The notes under the pieces: model-generated
What the model saw: the letters and a program-made list of their open reading frames with translations, nothing else
Told to the model about the DNA's origin: nothing
The model's database searches: none
In this document: piece after piece, positions 50,629 through 63,894 of the stretch
Position numbering within the stretch: position 1 is the first letter of the stretch
How the letters are laid out: each line of letters begins with the position of its first letter
Program-made: the position numbers and the translations under genes
DNA from: Streptomyces tendae
Lineage (GTDB): Bacteria; Actinomycetota; Actinomycetes; Streptomycetales; Streptomycetaceae
Direction of reading: 5' to 3'
DNA length: 64,000 bases
Assembly: GCF_008632955.1 (NCBI RefSeq)
Contig: NZ_CP043959.1
Location: forward strand, 2,170,001-2,234,000

Positions 50629-51732
50629 ATGTCTGAGGTCTACGCGGTCCGCCGGACGCGGCTACGGGAACGCTGCAACGCGAGCGGCAGCACGGCAGCG
50701 CTGGTGTCCCGGCCCGCCAACGTGCGCTACCTCGCCGGTGCCGCCCCCGAGAACGCCGTGCTCCTGCTCGGCAGGACCGAGGACGTACTGGTCTGCCCGG
50801 AACCCCCGGACGACCGCACCCCGCACAGCCGCCCCGACGAGGCGCTCCGCCTCCACCTCATGTCCGGCATCGGCGGCGACCCGGCCGTCGAGGCCGCCGC
50901 CCTCGCCACGGCCCAGGACGTCGACGCCCTCGCCGTGGAGGAACACCACCTCACCGTCACCCGGCACCGGGCGATCGGCGAGGCGGCCCCCCGTCTGCGC
51001 CTCACCGGGGTCGCGGGCGCCGTGGAACAGCTGCGCGTCGTCAAGGACGAGGAGGAGATCTCCTGCCTCCGCATCGGCGCGGAGATCGCCGACCAGGCGC
51101 TGGGCGAACTCCTGGAGTCCATCCTGGTCGGCCGCACCGAACGCCACCTCGCCCTGGAGCTGGAGCGCCGCCTGGTCGACCACGGCGCCGACGGACCGGC
51201 CTTCCCACCTCCGTGGCCACCGGCCCCACGCCGGCCGCCCGGCCACCGCCCCACCGACCGCCGCGTCGAGGAGGGCGACTTCCTCTCCGTCTGTCTCGGG
51301 GCCACCTACCGCGGCTACCGCTGCGAGATCGGCCGTACCTTCGTCATCGGCACGGCCCCCGCGGACTGGCAGATCGAGCTGTACGACCTGGTCTTCTCCG
51401 CCCAGCGCGCGGGACGCGAGTCCCTCGCCCCCGGCGCCGCATGCCGTGACGTGGACCGTGCGGCGCGCCAGGTCCTGGACTCCGCCGGGTACGCCGAGGC
51501 GCTCCCCGTCCTCACCGGTCACGGCGTCGGACTCGAAATCGACGAGGACCCTCAATTGACCCCGGCGGCCATGGGTAAACTGGACGCTTGCGTGCCGGTC
51601 ACCGTCGAGCCGGGGGTCCACCTCCCCGGCCGGGGCGGAGTCCGGATCGATGACACGCTCGTCGTGCGCCCCGAGGCGGACGGCGGACCCGAGCTACTCA
51701 CCATCACGACCAAGGAGCTGCTCGCGCTCTAG
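50629..51732 (+). CDS. M24 (Xaa-Pro aminopeptidase-like) protein with degenerate metal site
   Basis: A 367-residue protein with an N-terminal creatinase/prolidase-like domain (1-130) and a C-terminal pita-bread fold. The usual five metal ligands Asp-Asp-His-Glu-Glu are replaced in part: C222 in SVCLGATY, E233 in RCEIGRTF, H298 in TGHGVGLE, E327 in TVEPGVH and D341 in VRIDDT. The segment 193-204 ([12 protein letters not shown]) is out of register: the adjacent frame reads VATGP, the expected family motif. Catalysis is therefore doubtful. It lies upstream of efp, a position often held by Xaa-Pro peptidases. Confidence 0.8.
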   Translation: MSEVYAVRRTRLRERCNASGSTAALVSRPANVRYLAGAAPENAVLLLGRTEDVLVCPEPPDDRTPHSRPDEALRLHLMSGIGGDPAVEAAALATAQDVDALAVEEHHLTVTRHRAIGEAAPRLRLTGVAGAVEQLRVVKDEEEISCLRIGAEIADQALGELLESILVGRTERHLALELERRLVDHGADGPAFPPPWPPAPRRPPGHRPTDRRVEEGDFLSVCLGATYRGYRCEIGRTFVIGTAPADWQIELYDLVFSAQRAGRESLAPGAACRDVDRAARQVLDSAGYAEALPVLTGHGVGLEIDEDPQLTPAAMGKLDACVPVTVEPGVHLPGRGGVRIDDTLVVRPEADGGPELLTITTKELLAL

Positions 51733-51802
51733 CCTCGCGCAGTGCGCCTGCCTTCGCCCCGGCCGTCGTCCACGTCAGTCCAGTCCAGGAGATTCCGCAA
51801 CC

Positions 51803-52369
51803 GTGGCTTCCACGAACGACCTCAAGAACGGCATGGTGCTCAAGCTCGAAGGCGGCCAGCTCTGGTCCGTCGTCGAGTTCCAGCACGTCAAGCCCGGCAA
51901 GGGCCCGGCCTTCGTGCGCACCAAGCTCAAGAACGTGCTCTCCGGCAAGGTCGTCGACAAGACCTTCAACGCCGGCGTCAAGGTCGAAACGGCCACCGTC
52001 GACAAGCGCGACATGCAGTTCTCCTACATGGACGGCGACTACTTCGTCTTCATGGACATGGAGACCTACGACCAGCTCATGGTCGACCGCAAGGCCGTCG
52101 GCGACGCCGCCAACTTCCTCGTCGAGGGCTTCACCGCCACCGTCGCCCAGCACGAGGGCGAGGTGCTCTTCGTGGAGCTGCCGGCCGCCGTCGAGCTGAC
52201 GATCCAGGAGACCGAGCCGGGCGTCCAGGGCGACCGCTCCACCGGCGGCACCAAGCCCGCCACGCTGGAGACCGGCCACCAGATCCAGGTCCCCCTCTTC
52301 ATCACCACCGGTGAGAAGATCAAGGTCGACACCCGCACGAGCGACTACCTCGGCCGGGTGAACAGCTAA
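51803..52369 (+). CDS. efp: Translation elongation factor P
   Basis: A 188-residue three-domain factor (KOW-like, then two OB folds) that frees ribosomes stalled at consecutive prolines. The modification-loop region reads [17 protein letters not shown] with the conserved lysine; the C-terminal domain holds [21 protein letters not shown]. The GTG at 51803 is the domain start; AGGAGA lies 51786-51791. nusB follows after 2 bases. Confidence 0.97.
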   Translation: MASTNDLKNGMVLKLEGGQLWSVVEFQHVKPGKGPAFVRTKLKNVLSGKVVDKTFNAGVKVETATVDKRDMQFSYMDGDYFVFMDMETYDQLMVDRKAVGDAANFLVEGFTATVAQHEGEVLFVELPAAVELTIQETEPGVQGDRSTGGTKPATLETGHQIQVPLFITTGEKIKVDTRTSDYLGRVNS

Positions 52370-52371
52370 CC

Positions 52372-52803
52372 GTGGCTGCCCGCAACACGGCCCGCAAGCG
52401 CGCCTTCCAGATCATCTTCGAGGGCGACCAGCGCGGCACCGAGGTCCTCACGGTCCTCGCCGACTGGATCCGGCACTCCCGGTCCGACACCCGGCAGCCG
52501 CCGGTGAGCGAGTACACGATGCAGCTCGTCGAGGGCTACGCGGAACACGCGAAGCGTATCGACGAGCTGATCGCCCAGTACTCGGTCGGCTGGACGCTCG
52601 ACCGGATGCCGGTCGTGGACCGCTCCATCCTGCGGCTCGGCGCGTACGAGCTGATCTGGGTCGACGAGACGCCGGACGCGGTCGTCCTGGACGAGATGGT
52701 GCAGCTGGCGAAGGAGTTCTCCACGGACGAGTCGCCCTCGTTCGTGAACGGCCTCCTCGGCCGCCTGAAGGAACTCAAGCCCTCACTGCGCCGCGACCAG
52801 TAA
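52372..52803 (+). CDS. nusB: Transcription antitermination protein NusB
   Basis: A 143-residue all-helical protein that with NusE binds boxA RNA in rRNA operon antitermination. It begins AARNTARKRAFQIIFEGDQ and holds the conserved DRMPVVDRSILRLGAYELIW and SFVNGLLGRL. The GTG at 52372 is two bases after efp, so the two are cotranscribed. Confidence 0.96.
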   Translation: MAARNTARKRAFQIIFEGDQRGTEVLTVLADWIRHSRSDTRQPPVSEYTMQLVEGYAEHAKRIDELIAQYSVGWTLDRMPVVDRSILRLGAYELIWVDETPDAVVLDEMVQLAKEFSTDESPSFVNGLLGRLKELKPSLRRDQ

Positions 52804-52815
52804 GCCGCCCCGTCG

Positions 52816-52870
52816 GCAAGTGCCCCTCAGGGGCGAGGGGGACAGCGCGCTCAGCCACAGACGGCCCGCA
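52816..52870 (+). repeat. Degenerate Streptomyces intergenic repeat
   Basis: The stretch with gcccctcaggggcgagggg, then cagcgcgctcagccac and cagacggcccgcac, follows the same order as the repeats at 18.9-19.2 kb but with several differences. It sits between nusB and the bldD terminator. Confidence 0.5.
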
Positions 52871-52902
52871 CCCGAAGTCAACCGCAGCCGGCAGACAGAA
52901 AA

Positions 52903-52945
52903 CCGCCGGGGTGGCCGGTCCCGAAAGGTCCGGCCACCCCGGCGG
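52903..52945. terminator. Bidirectional terminator between nusB and bldD
   Basis: A perfect 16-bp stem ccgccggggtggccgg / ccggccaccccggcgg with an 11-base loop. On the reverse strand it is followed by a T4 run (aaaa at 52899-52902), making it the bldD terminator, and it also faces the efp-nusB transcript. Confidence 0.92.
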
Positions 52946-52971
52946 CACGTTTCTGCGCCCCCGCGGAGCGC

Positions 52972-53475
52972 CTACACGTCCTCGTGCGAGGCCACCGCAC
53001 GGCGCGCGTCCGCGTCCAGCACGCCCCAGCTGATCAGCTGCTCCGTGAGGACCGACGGCGACTGGTCGTAGATGACGGCGAGCGTGCGCAGGTCGTCCTG
53101 GCGGATCGACAGCACCTTGCCGTTGTAGTCGCCGCGCTGCGACTGGATCGTCGCCGCGTAGCGCTGCAGCGGGCCCGCCTTCTCGGCCGGCACCGTGGCC
53201 AGCCGCTCCAGGTCCAGGACCAGCTTCGGCGGCGGCTCGGCGGCCCCGCCCGGGGTGGTGCCCGGCAGCAGCTCCTGCACCGGAACGCCGTAGAAGTCCG
53301 CCAGCTCCGCGAGGCGCTGCACGGTCACGGCGCGGTCGCCGCGCTCGTACGAACCGACCACGACCGCCTTCCAGCGGCCCTGGGACTTCTCCTCGACACC
53401 GTGGAGGGAAAGGCCCTGCTGGGTGCGGATCGCCCGGAGCTTGGCCCCGAGCTGTTTGGCGTATTCGCTGGACAT
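52972..53475 (-). CDS. bldD: Developmental master regulator BldD
   Basis: A 167-residue transcription factor that represses sporulation genes during vegetative growth. The N-terminal helix-turn-helix domain begins MSSEYAKQLGAKLRAIRTQQ; the C-terminal domain carries the cyclic di-GMP signature RGD followed eight residues on by RQDD (within SQRGDYNGKVLSIRQDD), which lets tetrameric c-di-GMP dimerise two monomers. The ATG ending at 53475 gives the known length. It is convergent with nusB and divergent from pyrR. Its promoter contains a BldD operator, consistent with autorepression. Confidence 0.98.
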   Translation of the reverse strand: MSSEYAKQLGAKLRAIRTQQGLSLHGVEEKSQGRWKAVVVGSYERGDRAVTVQRLAELADFYGVPVQELLPGTTPGGAAEPPPKLVLDLERLATVPAEKAGPLQRYAATIQSQRGDYNGKVLSIRQDDLRTLAVIYDQSPSVLTEQLISWGVLDADARRAVASHEDV

Positions 53476-53530
53476 ATAGCTCCCCGGCACTGTGTCGACG
53501 CGGATGGCTGGATTCCATGCCGCGCGGCTG

Positions 53531-53573
53531 GTAACTCACTGTGAGGTTACGCAGCGTTACTCTCGTGCGTCAA
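53531..53573 (-). promoter_or_regulatory. bldD promoter with BldD operator
   Basis: On the reverse strand TTGACG (53568-53573) and TAACCT (53544-53549) form a -35/-10 pair with an 18-base spacer. Within it GTTACGCAGCGTTAC (53546-53560) matches the published BldD pseudo-palindrome nTnACnC(A/T)GnGTnAn at every fixed position. A second dyad, gtaactcactgtgaggttac, overlaps it at 53531-53550. This supports direct autoregulation. Confidence 0.8.
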
Positions 53574-53666
53574 GCCGAATGGTCCACACCGACTCTTCCG
53601 TGGTAGCGAAGATCGGCTGCTCCATCCGGGTGACGGGGGTGTCGCTGCGGCCGGGGGCCGACCTGT

Positions 53667-53672
53667 TAGCCT
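53667..53672 (+). promoter_or_regulatory. Candidate -10 element of the pyr operon
   Basis: TAGCCT fits TANNNT and would start a transcript near 53680, about 58 bases before pyrR. The -35 region is weak. Confidence 0.4.
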
Positions 53673-53691
53673 GAGGAACGCACATCCGACG

Positions 53692-53725
53692 TCCTTTAAG
53701 GTCCGTCCCGTGAGGCGGAGAAGGA
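53692..53725 (+). promoter_or_regulatory. PyrR-type RNA hairpin overlapping the pyrR ribosome binding site
   Basis: The RNA can fold with tcctt (53692-53696) against aagga (53721-53725) and ccg (53703-53705) against cgg (53716-53718), leaving the loop tcccgtgagg. This fits the PyrR-binding consensus ARUCCnGnGAGGYU. The 3' arm is part of the AAGGAGG (53721-53727) ribosome binding site, so the fold would block translation of pyrR, as described for mycobacterial pyrR. Confidence 0.65.
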
Positions 53726-53737
53726 GGTCCGTTTCGT

Positions 53738-54322
53738 ATGGACAAGCTCGAACCGCAACCGCCGCATTCCTCGCGGCCGGACGCACGGCCCGTTCTCGAG
53801 GCCCCCGACATCGCGCGGGTCATGACGCGTATCGCCCACGAGATCGTCGAACGCGCCAAGGGCGCCGACGACGTGGTGCTCCTCGGCATCCCGACCCGAG
53901 GCGTCTTCCTCGCCCGGCGGCTCGCCGAGAAGCTCGAGCAGATCACCGAGCGCAAGGTCCCGGTCGGCTCCCTCGACATCACCATGTACCGCGACGACCT
54001 GCGTCTGCAGCCGCCGCGTGCGCTGGCCCGCACCGAGATCCCCGGTGACGGCCTCGACGGCAAGCTGGTCGTCCTCGTCGACGACGTGCTCTTCTCCGGC
54101 CGCACCATCCGCGCCGCCCTCGACGCCCTGAACGACATCGGGCGCCCCCGCGCGGTGCAGCTGGCGGTGCTCGTCGACCGCGGCCACCGCGAACTGCCCA
54201 TCCGCGCCGACTACGTCGGCAAGAACCTCCCCACGTCGCTGCGGGAGACGGTCAAGGTCCTGCTCGCCGAGGAGGACGGCCGCGACACCGTGCTGCTCGG
54301 CGCCAAGCAGATCCCCCAGTAG
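53738..54322 (+). CDS. pyrR: Pyrimidine operon regulator / uracil phosphoribosyltransferase PyrR
   Basis: A 194-residue type I phosphoribosyltransferase fold protein that senses UMP/UTP and binds pyr mRNA. The PRPP loop is [17 protein letters not shown]; the sequences HEIVERAKG and [14 protein letters not shown] are typical. The ATG at 53738 follows AAGGAGG by 10 bases. It is first in the pyr operon and its leader has a PyrR-like hairpin. Confidence 0.96.
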   Translation: MDKLEPQPPHSSRPDARPVLEAPDIARVMTRIAHEIVERAKGADDVVLLGIPTRGVFLARRLAEKLEQITERKVPVGSLDITMYRDDLRLQPPRALARTEIPGDGLDGKLVVLVDDVLFSGRTIRAALDALNDIGRPRAVQLAVLVDRGHRELPIRADYVGKNLPTSLRETVKVLLAEEDGRDTVLLGAKQIPQ

Positions 54323-54428
54323 CACCGCGAAGCGCGCGCCGGACCGGTGTGCGCCGGCGCGGCACGCCCCCGCGCGTACCCGTCTGCCCGATTTCGCCTC
54401 ATTGAACTGCTTTTACGGAGCCTGACAG

Positions 54429-55415
54429 ATGCAGCGTCATCTCATCTCGGCCGCCGACCTCACCCGCGACGACGCCGTCCTCATCCTCGACACCGCCGAG
54501 GAGATGGCCCGGGTCGCAGACCGGCCGATCAAGAAACTCCCCACCCTGCGCGGCCGCACCGTCGTCAACCTCTTCTTCGAGGACTCCACCCGGACCCGGA
54601 TCTCCTTCGAGGCCGCCGAGAAGCGGCTGTCCGCGGACGTCATCAACTTCACCGCCAAGGGCTCCAGCGTCTCCAAGGGCGAGTCCCTGAAGGACACCGC
54701 CCAGACGCTGGAGGCCATGGGCGTCGACGCGGTCGTCATCCGGCACGGCGCCTCCGGCGCCCCCTACCGGCTCGCCACCTCCGGCTGGATCGACGCGCAC
54801 GTCATCAACGCGGGCGACGGCACCCACCAGCACCCCACCCAGGCGCTGCTCGACGCCTTCACCATGCGGCGCCGGCTCGTCGGCCGTGACGCCGGGCTCG
54901 GGCACGACCTGAACGGCCGCCGCATCACGCTCGTCGGCGACGTCCTGCACAGCCGGGTCGCCCGCTCCAACGTCGACCTGCTGCACACGCTCGGTGCCGA
55001 GGTCACCCTCGTCGCCCCGCCCACCCTGCTCCCGGTCGGCGTCGAGACCTGGCCCTGCGAGGTGTCGTACGACCTGGACTCCACGCTGCCCAAGTCGGAC
55101 GCGGTGATGATGCTGCGCGTCCAGCGCGAGCGGATGAACGCCGCGTTCTTCCCCACCGAGCGGGAGTACTCGCGCCGCTACGGCCTCGACGGCGAGCGCA
55201 TGGCGCGGATGCCCGAGCACGCGATCGTGATGCACCCCGGCCCGATGGTCCGCGGCATGGAGATCACCGCCGAGGTCGCGGACTCCGACCGCTGCACCGT
55301 GATCGAACAGGTCACCAACGGCGTCTCCATCCGGATGGCCGTCCTGTACCTGCTGCTCGGCGGAGCCGAGTTCCAGGCCCCGAGCACCCCCGCCCGTACC
55401 GCCGAGGAGAAGTGA
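54429..55415 (+). CDS. pyrB: Aspartate carbamoyltransferase catalytic subunit
   Basis: A 328-residue enzyme that joins carbamoyl phosphate and aspartate. The carbamoyl phosphate loop is [13 protein letters not shown]; the second conserved region is [14 protein letters not shown]; the C-terminal aspartate domain has [11 protein letters not shown]. There is no pyrI regulatory subunit nearby. The ATG at 54429 follows ACGGAG. The stop overlaps a GTG upstream of pyrC. Confidence 0.97.
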   Translation: MQRHLISAADLTRDDAVLILDTAEEMARVADRPIKKLPTLRGRTVVNLFFEDSTRTRISFEAAEKRLSADVINFTAKGSSVSKGESLKDTAQTLEAMGVDAVVIRHGASGAPYRLATSGWIDAHVINAGDGTHQHPTQALLDAFTMRRRLVGRDAGLGHDLNGRRITLVGDVLHSRVARSNVDLLHTLGAEVTLVAPPTLLPVGVETWPCEVSYDLDSTLPKSDAVMMLRVQRERMNAAFFPTEREYSRRYGLDGERMARMPEHAIVMHPGPMVRGMEITAEVADSDRCTVIEQVTNGVSIRMAVLYLLLGGAEFQAPSTPARTAEEK

Positions 55416-55420
55416 GAACG

Positions 55421-56704
55421 ATGAGCAAGACCGTGATCCGTGGTGCGCAGGTGCTCGGCGGCGAGCCGCAGGACGTCCTGATCGACGGCGAAACGATCAT
55501 CCAGGTCGGCACCGGGCTCTCCGCCGACGGCGCGGAGGTCGTCGAGGCCGGCGGCAAGGTGCTGCTGCCGGGCCTGGTCGACCTGCACACCCACCTGCGC
55601 GAGCCCGGCCGCGAGGACTCCGAGACCGTCCTGACCGGCACCCGGGCGGCCGCGAGCGGCGGCTACACCGCCGTGTTCGCCATGGCCAACACCTTCCCGG
55701 TCGCCGACACCGCCGGTGTCGTCGAGCAGGTCTGGCGGCTCGGCAAGGAGCACGGCTACTGCGACGTGCGGCCCGTCGGCGCCGTCACCGTCGGCCTGGA
55801 CGGCCAGAAGCTCGCCGAACTCGGCGCCATGCACGAGTCCGCGGCCGGCGTCACCGTCTTCTCCGACGACGGCAAGTGCGTCCACGACGCGGTGATCATG
55901 CGCCGCGCCCTGGAGTACGTGAAGGCCTTCGACGGGGTCGTCGCCCAGCACGCCCAGGAACCCCGGCTCACCGAGGGCGCCCAGATGAACGAGGGCGTCG
56001 TCTCCGCCGAGCTGGGTCTCGGCGGCTGGCCGGCCGTCGCCGAGGAGTCGATCATCGCCCGGGACGTGCTGCTCGCCGAGCACGTCGGCTCCCGCGTCCA
56101 CATCTGCCACCTGTCGACCGCCGGGTCCGTGGAGATCGTCCGCTGGGCCAAGTCCCGCGGCATCCGCGTCACCGCCGAGGTCACCCCGCACCACCTGCTG
56201 CTCACCGACGAGCTGGTGCGCTCGTACAACCCGGTCTACAAGGTCAACCCGCCGCTGCGCACCGAGCGCGACGTCCTGGCCCTGCGCGAGGCGCTCGCCG
56301 ACGGCACGATCGACATCGTCGCCACGACCACGCCCGCACCGCACGAGGACAAGGACTGCGAGTGGGCCGCCGCCGCCATGGGGATGGTCGGCCTGGAGAC
56401 CGCGCTGTCGGTGGTCCAGGAGACGATGGTGGACACGGGCCTGCTGGACTGGGCCGGTGTCGCCGAGCGCATGTCCCACGCGCCCGCCCGTATCGGACGG
56501 GCCGAGGGGCACGGCCGCCCCGTCTCGGCAGGTGAGCCCGCCAACCTCACCCTCGTCGACACGGCATACCGTGGATCGGTGGACCCCGCGGGCTTCGCCT
56601 CGCGCAGCCGCAACACCCCCTACGAGGGTCGCGAACTGCCGGGCCGTGTCACGCACACCTGGCTGCGGGGCAAGGCCACGCTCGTCGACGGGAAGCTCAC
56701 GTGA
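55421..56704 (+). CDS. pyrC: Dihydroorotase
   Basis: A 427-residue type I amidohydrolase that closes carbamoyl aspartate to dihydroorotate. The metal motif is [10 protein letters not shown], with further ligands in ICHLSTAGS and VTPHHLLL. The active-site Asp region, however, reads [15 protein letters not shown] where many dihydroorotases have IATDHAPH: this sequence has TPAPH instead of DHAPH, a substitution worth noting. The ATG at 55421 has GAGGAG at 55404-55409; the GTG at 55412 that overlaps pyrB is less likely. It overlaps the next gene by GTGA. Confidence 0.93.
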   Translation: MSKTVIRGAQVLGGEPQDVLIDGETIIQVGTGLSADGAEVVEAGGKVLLPGLVDLHTHLREPGREDSETVLTGTRAAASGGYTAVFAMANTFPVADTAGVVEQVWRLGKEHGYCDVRPVGAVTVGLDGQKLAELGAMHESAAGVTVFSDDGKCVHDAVIMRRALEYVKAFDGVVAQHAQEPRLTEGAQMNEGVVSAELGLGGWPAVAEESIIARDVLLAEHVGSRVHICHLSTAGSVEIVRWAKSRGIRVTAEVTPHHLLLTDELVRSYNPVYKVNPPLRTERDVLALREALADGTIDIVATTTPAPHEDKDCEWAAAAMGMVGLETALSVVQETMVDTGLLDWAGVAERMSHAPARIGRAEGHGRPVSAGEPANLTLVDTAYRGSVDPAGFASRSRNTPYEGRELPGRVTHTWLRGKATLVDGKLT

Positions 56705-57261
56705 CACCTGTACTCCTGCTGGCCGCCGAGAAGGAATCGGCGGAAGTGACCGACTGGGCCGCCCGGATCGGCTGGGTCGTCGGACTCGCCCTCTTCGTCG
56801 CGCTCGTCTACTGGCTGATGCGCGAGGGCTGGAAGTGGCGAGGGACGCTCCAGAGCGACCTGCCGGAGCTGCACAGCGCGCCGGACGACCCCGGCCCGGC
56901 GACACTGACCATGAGCGGCCGCTACCACGGGTCCACCACCGCCGGCCAGTGGCTCGACCGCATCGTGGCGCACGGTCTGGGCACCCGCAGCCGGGCCGAG
57001 CTCACCCTGACCGACGCCGGACTGGACGTCGTACGCCCCGGGGCGGACGACTTCTTCATCCCGGCGGACGCGCTGCGCGAGGCCCGGCTCGACAAGGGCA
57101 TCGCCGGCAAGGTCCTCACCGAGGGCGGCCTGCTGGTCGTCACCTGGGCGCACGGCGAGCGGCTGATCGACTCGGGCTTCCGGTCCGACCACGCCGCCGA
57201 GCACAACGACTGGGTGGAAGCCCTCACCAACATGATCAACAAGACGGAAGGCGCACGATGA
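56701..57261 (+). CDS. PH-like domain membrane protein in the pyr operon
   Basis: A 186-residue protein with one N-terminal transmembrane helix (about 22-40, [17 protein letters not shown]) and a soluble C-terminal beta-rich domain that looks PH-like ([46 protein letters not shown]). Function is unknown. It overlaps pyrC and carA by GTGA and ATGA, so it is an obligate operon member; Mycobacterium tuberculosis also has a membrane protein gene between pyrC and carA. Confidence 0.8.
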   Translation: MTPVLLLAAEKESAEVTDWAARIGWVVGLALFVALVYWLMREGWKWRGTLQSDLPELHSAPDDPGPATLTMSGRYHGSTTAGQWLDRIVAHGLGTRSRAELTLTDAGLDVVRPGADDFFIPADALREARLDKGIAGKVLTEGGLLVVTWAHGERLIDSGFRSDHAAEHNDWVEALTNMINKTEGAR

Positions 57262-58392
57262 CAACCTCCACCAGGGGAGCCGACAAGGTTCCCGCCGTTC
57301 TCGTCCTGGAGGACGGCCGGATCTTCCGCGGCCGCTCCTACGGGGCGGTGGGGGAGACCTTCGGCGAAGCGGTGTTCTCCACCGGCATGACCGGCTACCA
57401 GGAGACCCTCACCGACCCGTCGTACCACCGGCAGGTCGTGGTGATGACCGCCCCGCACGTCGGCAACACCGGCGTCAACGACGAGGACGCCGAGTCCAAG
57501 CGGATCTGGGTCTCCGGCTATGTGGTGCGCGACCCCGCGCGCGTGCCCTCCAACTGGCGCTCACGCCGCACGCTCGACGAGGAGCTGGCCGCCCAGGGCG
57601 TCGTCGGCATCAGCGGCATCGACACCCGCGCCCTCACCCGCCACCTGCGTGAGCGCGGCGCCATGCGCGTCGGCATCTTCAGCGGCGACGCGGTGCGCGA
57701 CGACGCGGCGCTGCTCGCCCGCGTCCAGGAGGCGCCCGAGATGAAGGGCGCCGACCTCTCCGCCGAGGTCGCCACCACCGAGCCGTACGTCGTCCCCGCG
57801 GTCGGTGAGAAGAAGTTCACCGTCGCCGCCGTCGACCTCGGCATCAAGGGCATGACCCCGCAGCGCATGGCCGAGCGCGGCATCGAGGTGCACGTGCTGC
57901 CGGCCACCGCGACCGTCGACGACGTCTACGCGGTCAACCCGGACGGCGTGTTCTTCTCCAACGGCCCCGGCGACCCCGCCACCGCCGACCACCCCGTCTC
58001 CGTGATGCGGGGCGTGCTGGAGCGCGGCACCCCCCTGTTCGGCATCTGCTTCGGCAACCAGATCCTCGGCCGCGCCCTCGGCTTCGGCACCTTCAAGCTG
58101 AAGTACGGCCACCGTGGCATCAACCAGCCGGTGCAGGACCGTACGACCGGCAAGGTCGAGGTCACCGCGCACAACCACGGCTTCGCCGTGGACGCCCCGC
58201 TCGACAAGGTCTCCGACACCCCGTTCGGCCGCGCCGAGGTGTCCCACGTCTGCCTCAACGACAACGTGGTGGAGGGCCTCCAACTGCTCGACAAGCCGGC
58301 CTTCAGCGTCCAGTACCACCCCGAAGCGGCAGCGGGCCCGCACGACGCCGCGTACCTGTTCGACCGCTTCGTCTCCCTGATGGAGGGCCAGC

Positions 58393-58400
<8 letters not shown>
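57258..58400 (+). CDS. carA: Carbamoyl phosphate synthase small subunit
   Basis: A 380-residue glutaminase that passes ammonia to CarB. An N-terminal CarA domain precedes the class I amidotransferase with the catalytic Cys in [15 protein letters not shown] and the His/Glu in [12 protein letters not shown]. The ATG overlaps the PH-like gene stop (ATGA) and the carB GTG overlaps its end by 8 bases. Confidence 0.97.
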
Positions 58401-61589
<3,189 letters not shown>

Positions 61590-61614
<25 letters not shown>

Positions 61615-61736
61615 CCACGGTCCAGGCGCTCGCCGCCGCGGTCCAGGGCATCGACGCGCTCAACCGGGGCGACGTGGGAGTCCGCTCGCTCCAGGAACAC
61701 GCGGAACACCTGACAGCGGCCCGCGAGGACCAGTAG
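61590..61736 (+). other. Out-of-frame C-terminal end of carB
   Basis: The frame beginning GTG at 61590 reads [18 protein letters not shown] and continues through [18 protein letters not shown] to EDQ and TAG, the normal CarB C-terminus (48 residues). It is not in frame with the upstream 1057 codons because of the 29-nt insertion between 61549 and 61591. Without the insertion the gene would be 1104 codons plus stop. Confidence 0.8.
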
Positions 61737-61742
61737 CCCCCA

Positions 61743-61768
61743 GGGGGACACCGGAAACGGTGTCCCCC
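61743..61768 (+). terminator. Intercistronic hairpin between carB and pyrD
   Basis: A perfect 11-bp stem gggggacaccg / cggtgtccccc capped by a GAAA tetraloop. There is no T tract. It may stabilise the upstream message or attenuate pyrDF. Confidence 0.65.
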
Positions 61769-61784
61769 GCTTCATGAGGACACC

Positions 61785-62887
<1,103 letters not shown>

Positions 62888-62891
<4 letters not shown>

Positions 62892-63733
62892 CCGGACCGG
62901 ATCCCTTCGGACTGCGGCTGCGCCGTGCGATGGACGAGCGGGGACCGCTGTGCGTGGGCATCGACCCGCACGCCTCGCTGCTCGCCGAGTGGGGCCTGAA
63001 CGACGACGTGAACGGTCTCGAGCGGTTCAGCCGCACGGTCGTCGAGGCCGTCGCCGGCCGGGTCGCCGTGCTCAAGCCGCAGAGCGCCTTCTTCGAGCGG
63101 TTCGGCTCGCGCGGCGTCGCCGTGCTGGAGACGACCGTGCGCGAGGCCCGGGAGGCCGGGGCGCTCGTCGTCATGGACGCCAAGCGCGGCGACATCGGCT
63201 CCACCATGGCCGCCTACGCCGAGTCGTTCCTGCACAAGGGCGCGCCGCTGTTCTCCGACGCCCTCACCGTCTCGCCGTACCTCGGCTACGGCTCGCTGAG
63301 CCCCGCCGTCGCGTTGGCCCGGGAGTCCGGCGCCGGACTGTTCGTGCTGGCGCTGACGTCCAACCCGGAGGGCGGCGAGGTGCAGCACGCGGTGCGCCCC
63401 GACGGGCGCACCGTCGGGGCGACGATGCTCGCGCACCTCGCGCTGGAGAACGCCGGCGAGGAACCGCTCGGCTCCTTCGGCGCCGTGGTCGGCGCGACCC
63501 TCGGCGACCTGTCGTCGTACGACCTGGACATGGGCGGGCCGATCCTGGCGCCGGGCATCGGCGCGCAGGGCGCCACGGCGGCCGACCTTCCGGCCGTGTT
63601 CGGGCGCGCGGTGCGCAACGTCGTGCCGAACGTCAGCCGGGGAGTGTTGCGCCACGGTCCCGACGTCGTCGCTCTGCGTGACGCCGCGGAGCGGTTCGCG
63701 GACGGGATACGGGCCGCCGTGACGGCCGCCTGA
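62888..63733 (+). CDS. pyrF: Orotidine 5'-phosphate decarboxylase
   Basis: A 281-residue type 2 OMP decarboxylase (mycobacterial-type, longer than E. coli PyrF) that forms UMP. The catalytic motif is [19 protein letters not shown], with the Lys and Asp positions; [14 protein letters not shown] and [14 protein letters not shown] are further conserved blocks. The ATG overlaps the pyrD stop. It is the last gene of the pyr operon. Confidence 0.97.
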
Positions 63734-63894
63734 GACGTCCGACGAGCAACTCCGTGGTCGTCGCACTCTGGATACACCCTCAAATCCGCAGTGATATGTC
63801 TGTAATGTCCGTCCTGGCGGAGGCTGACCAGGACTTTTCCGCTGTTCTCGCTGACTCAGGCGGCGATGGCCGCTAGTCTCCGACGGAGAGTGAA

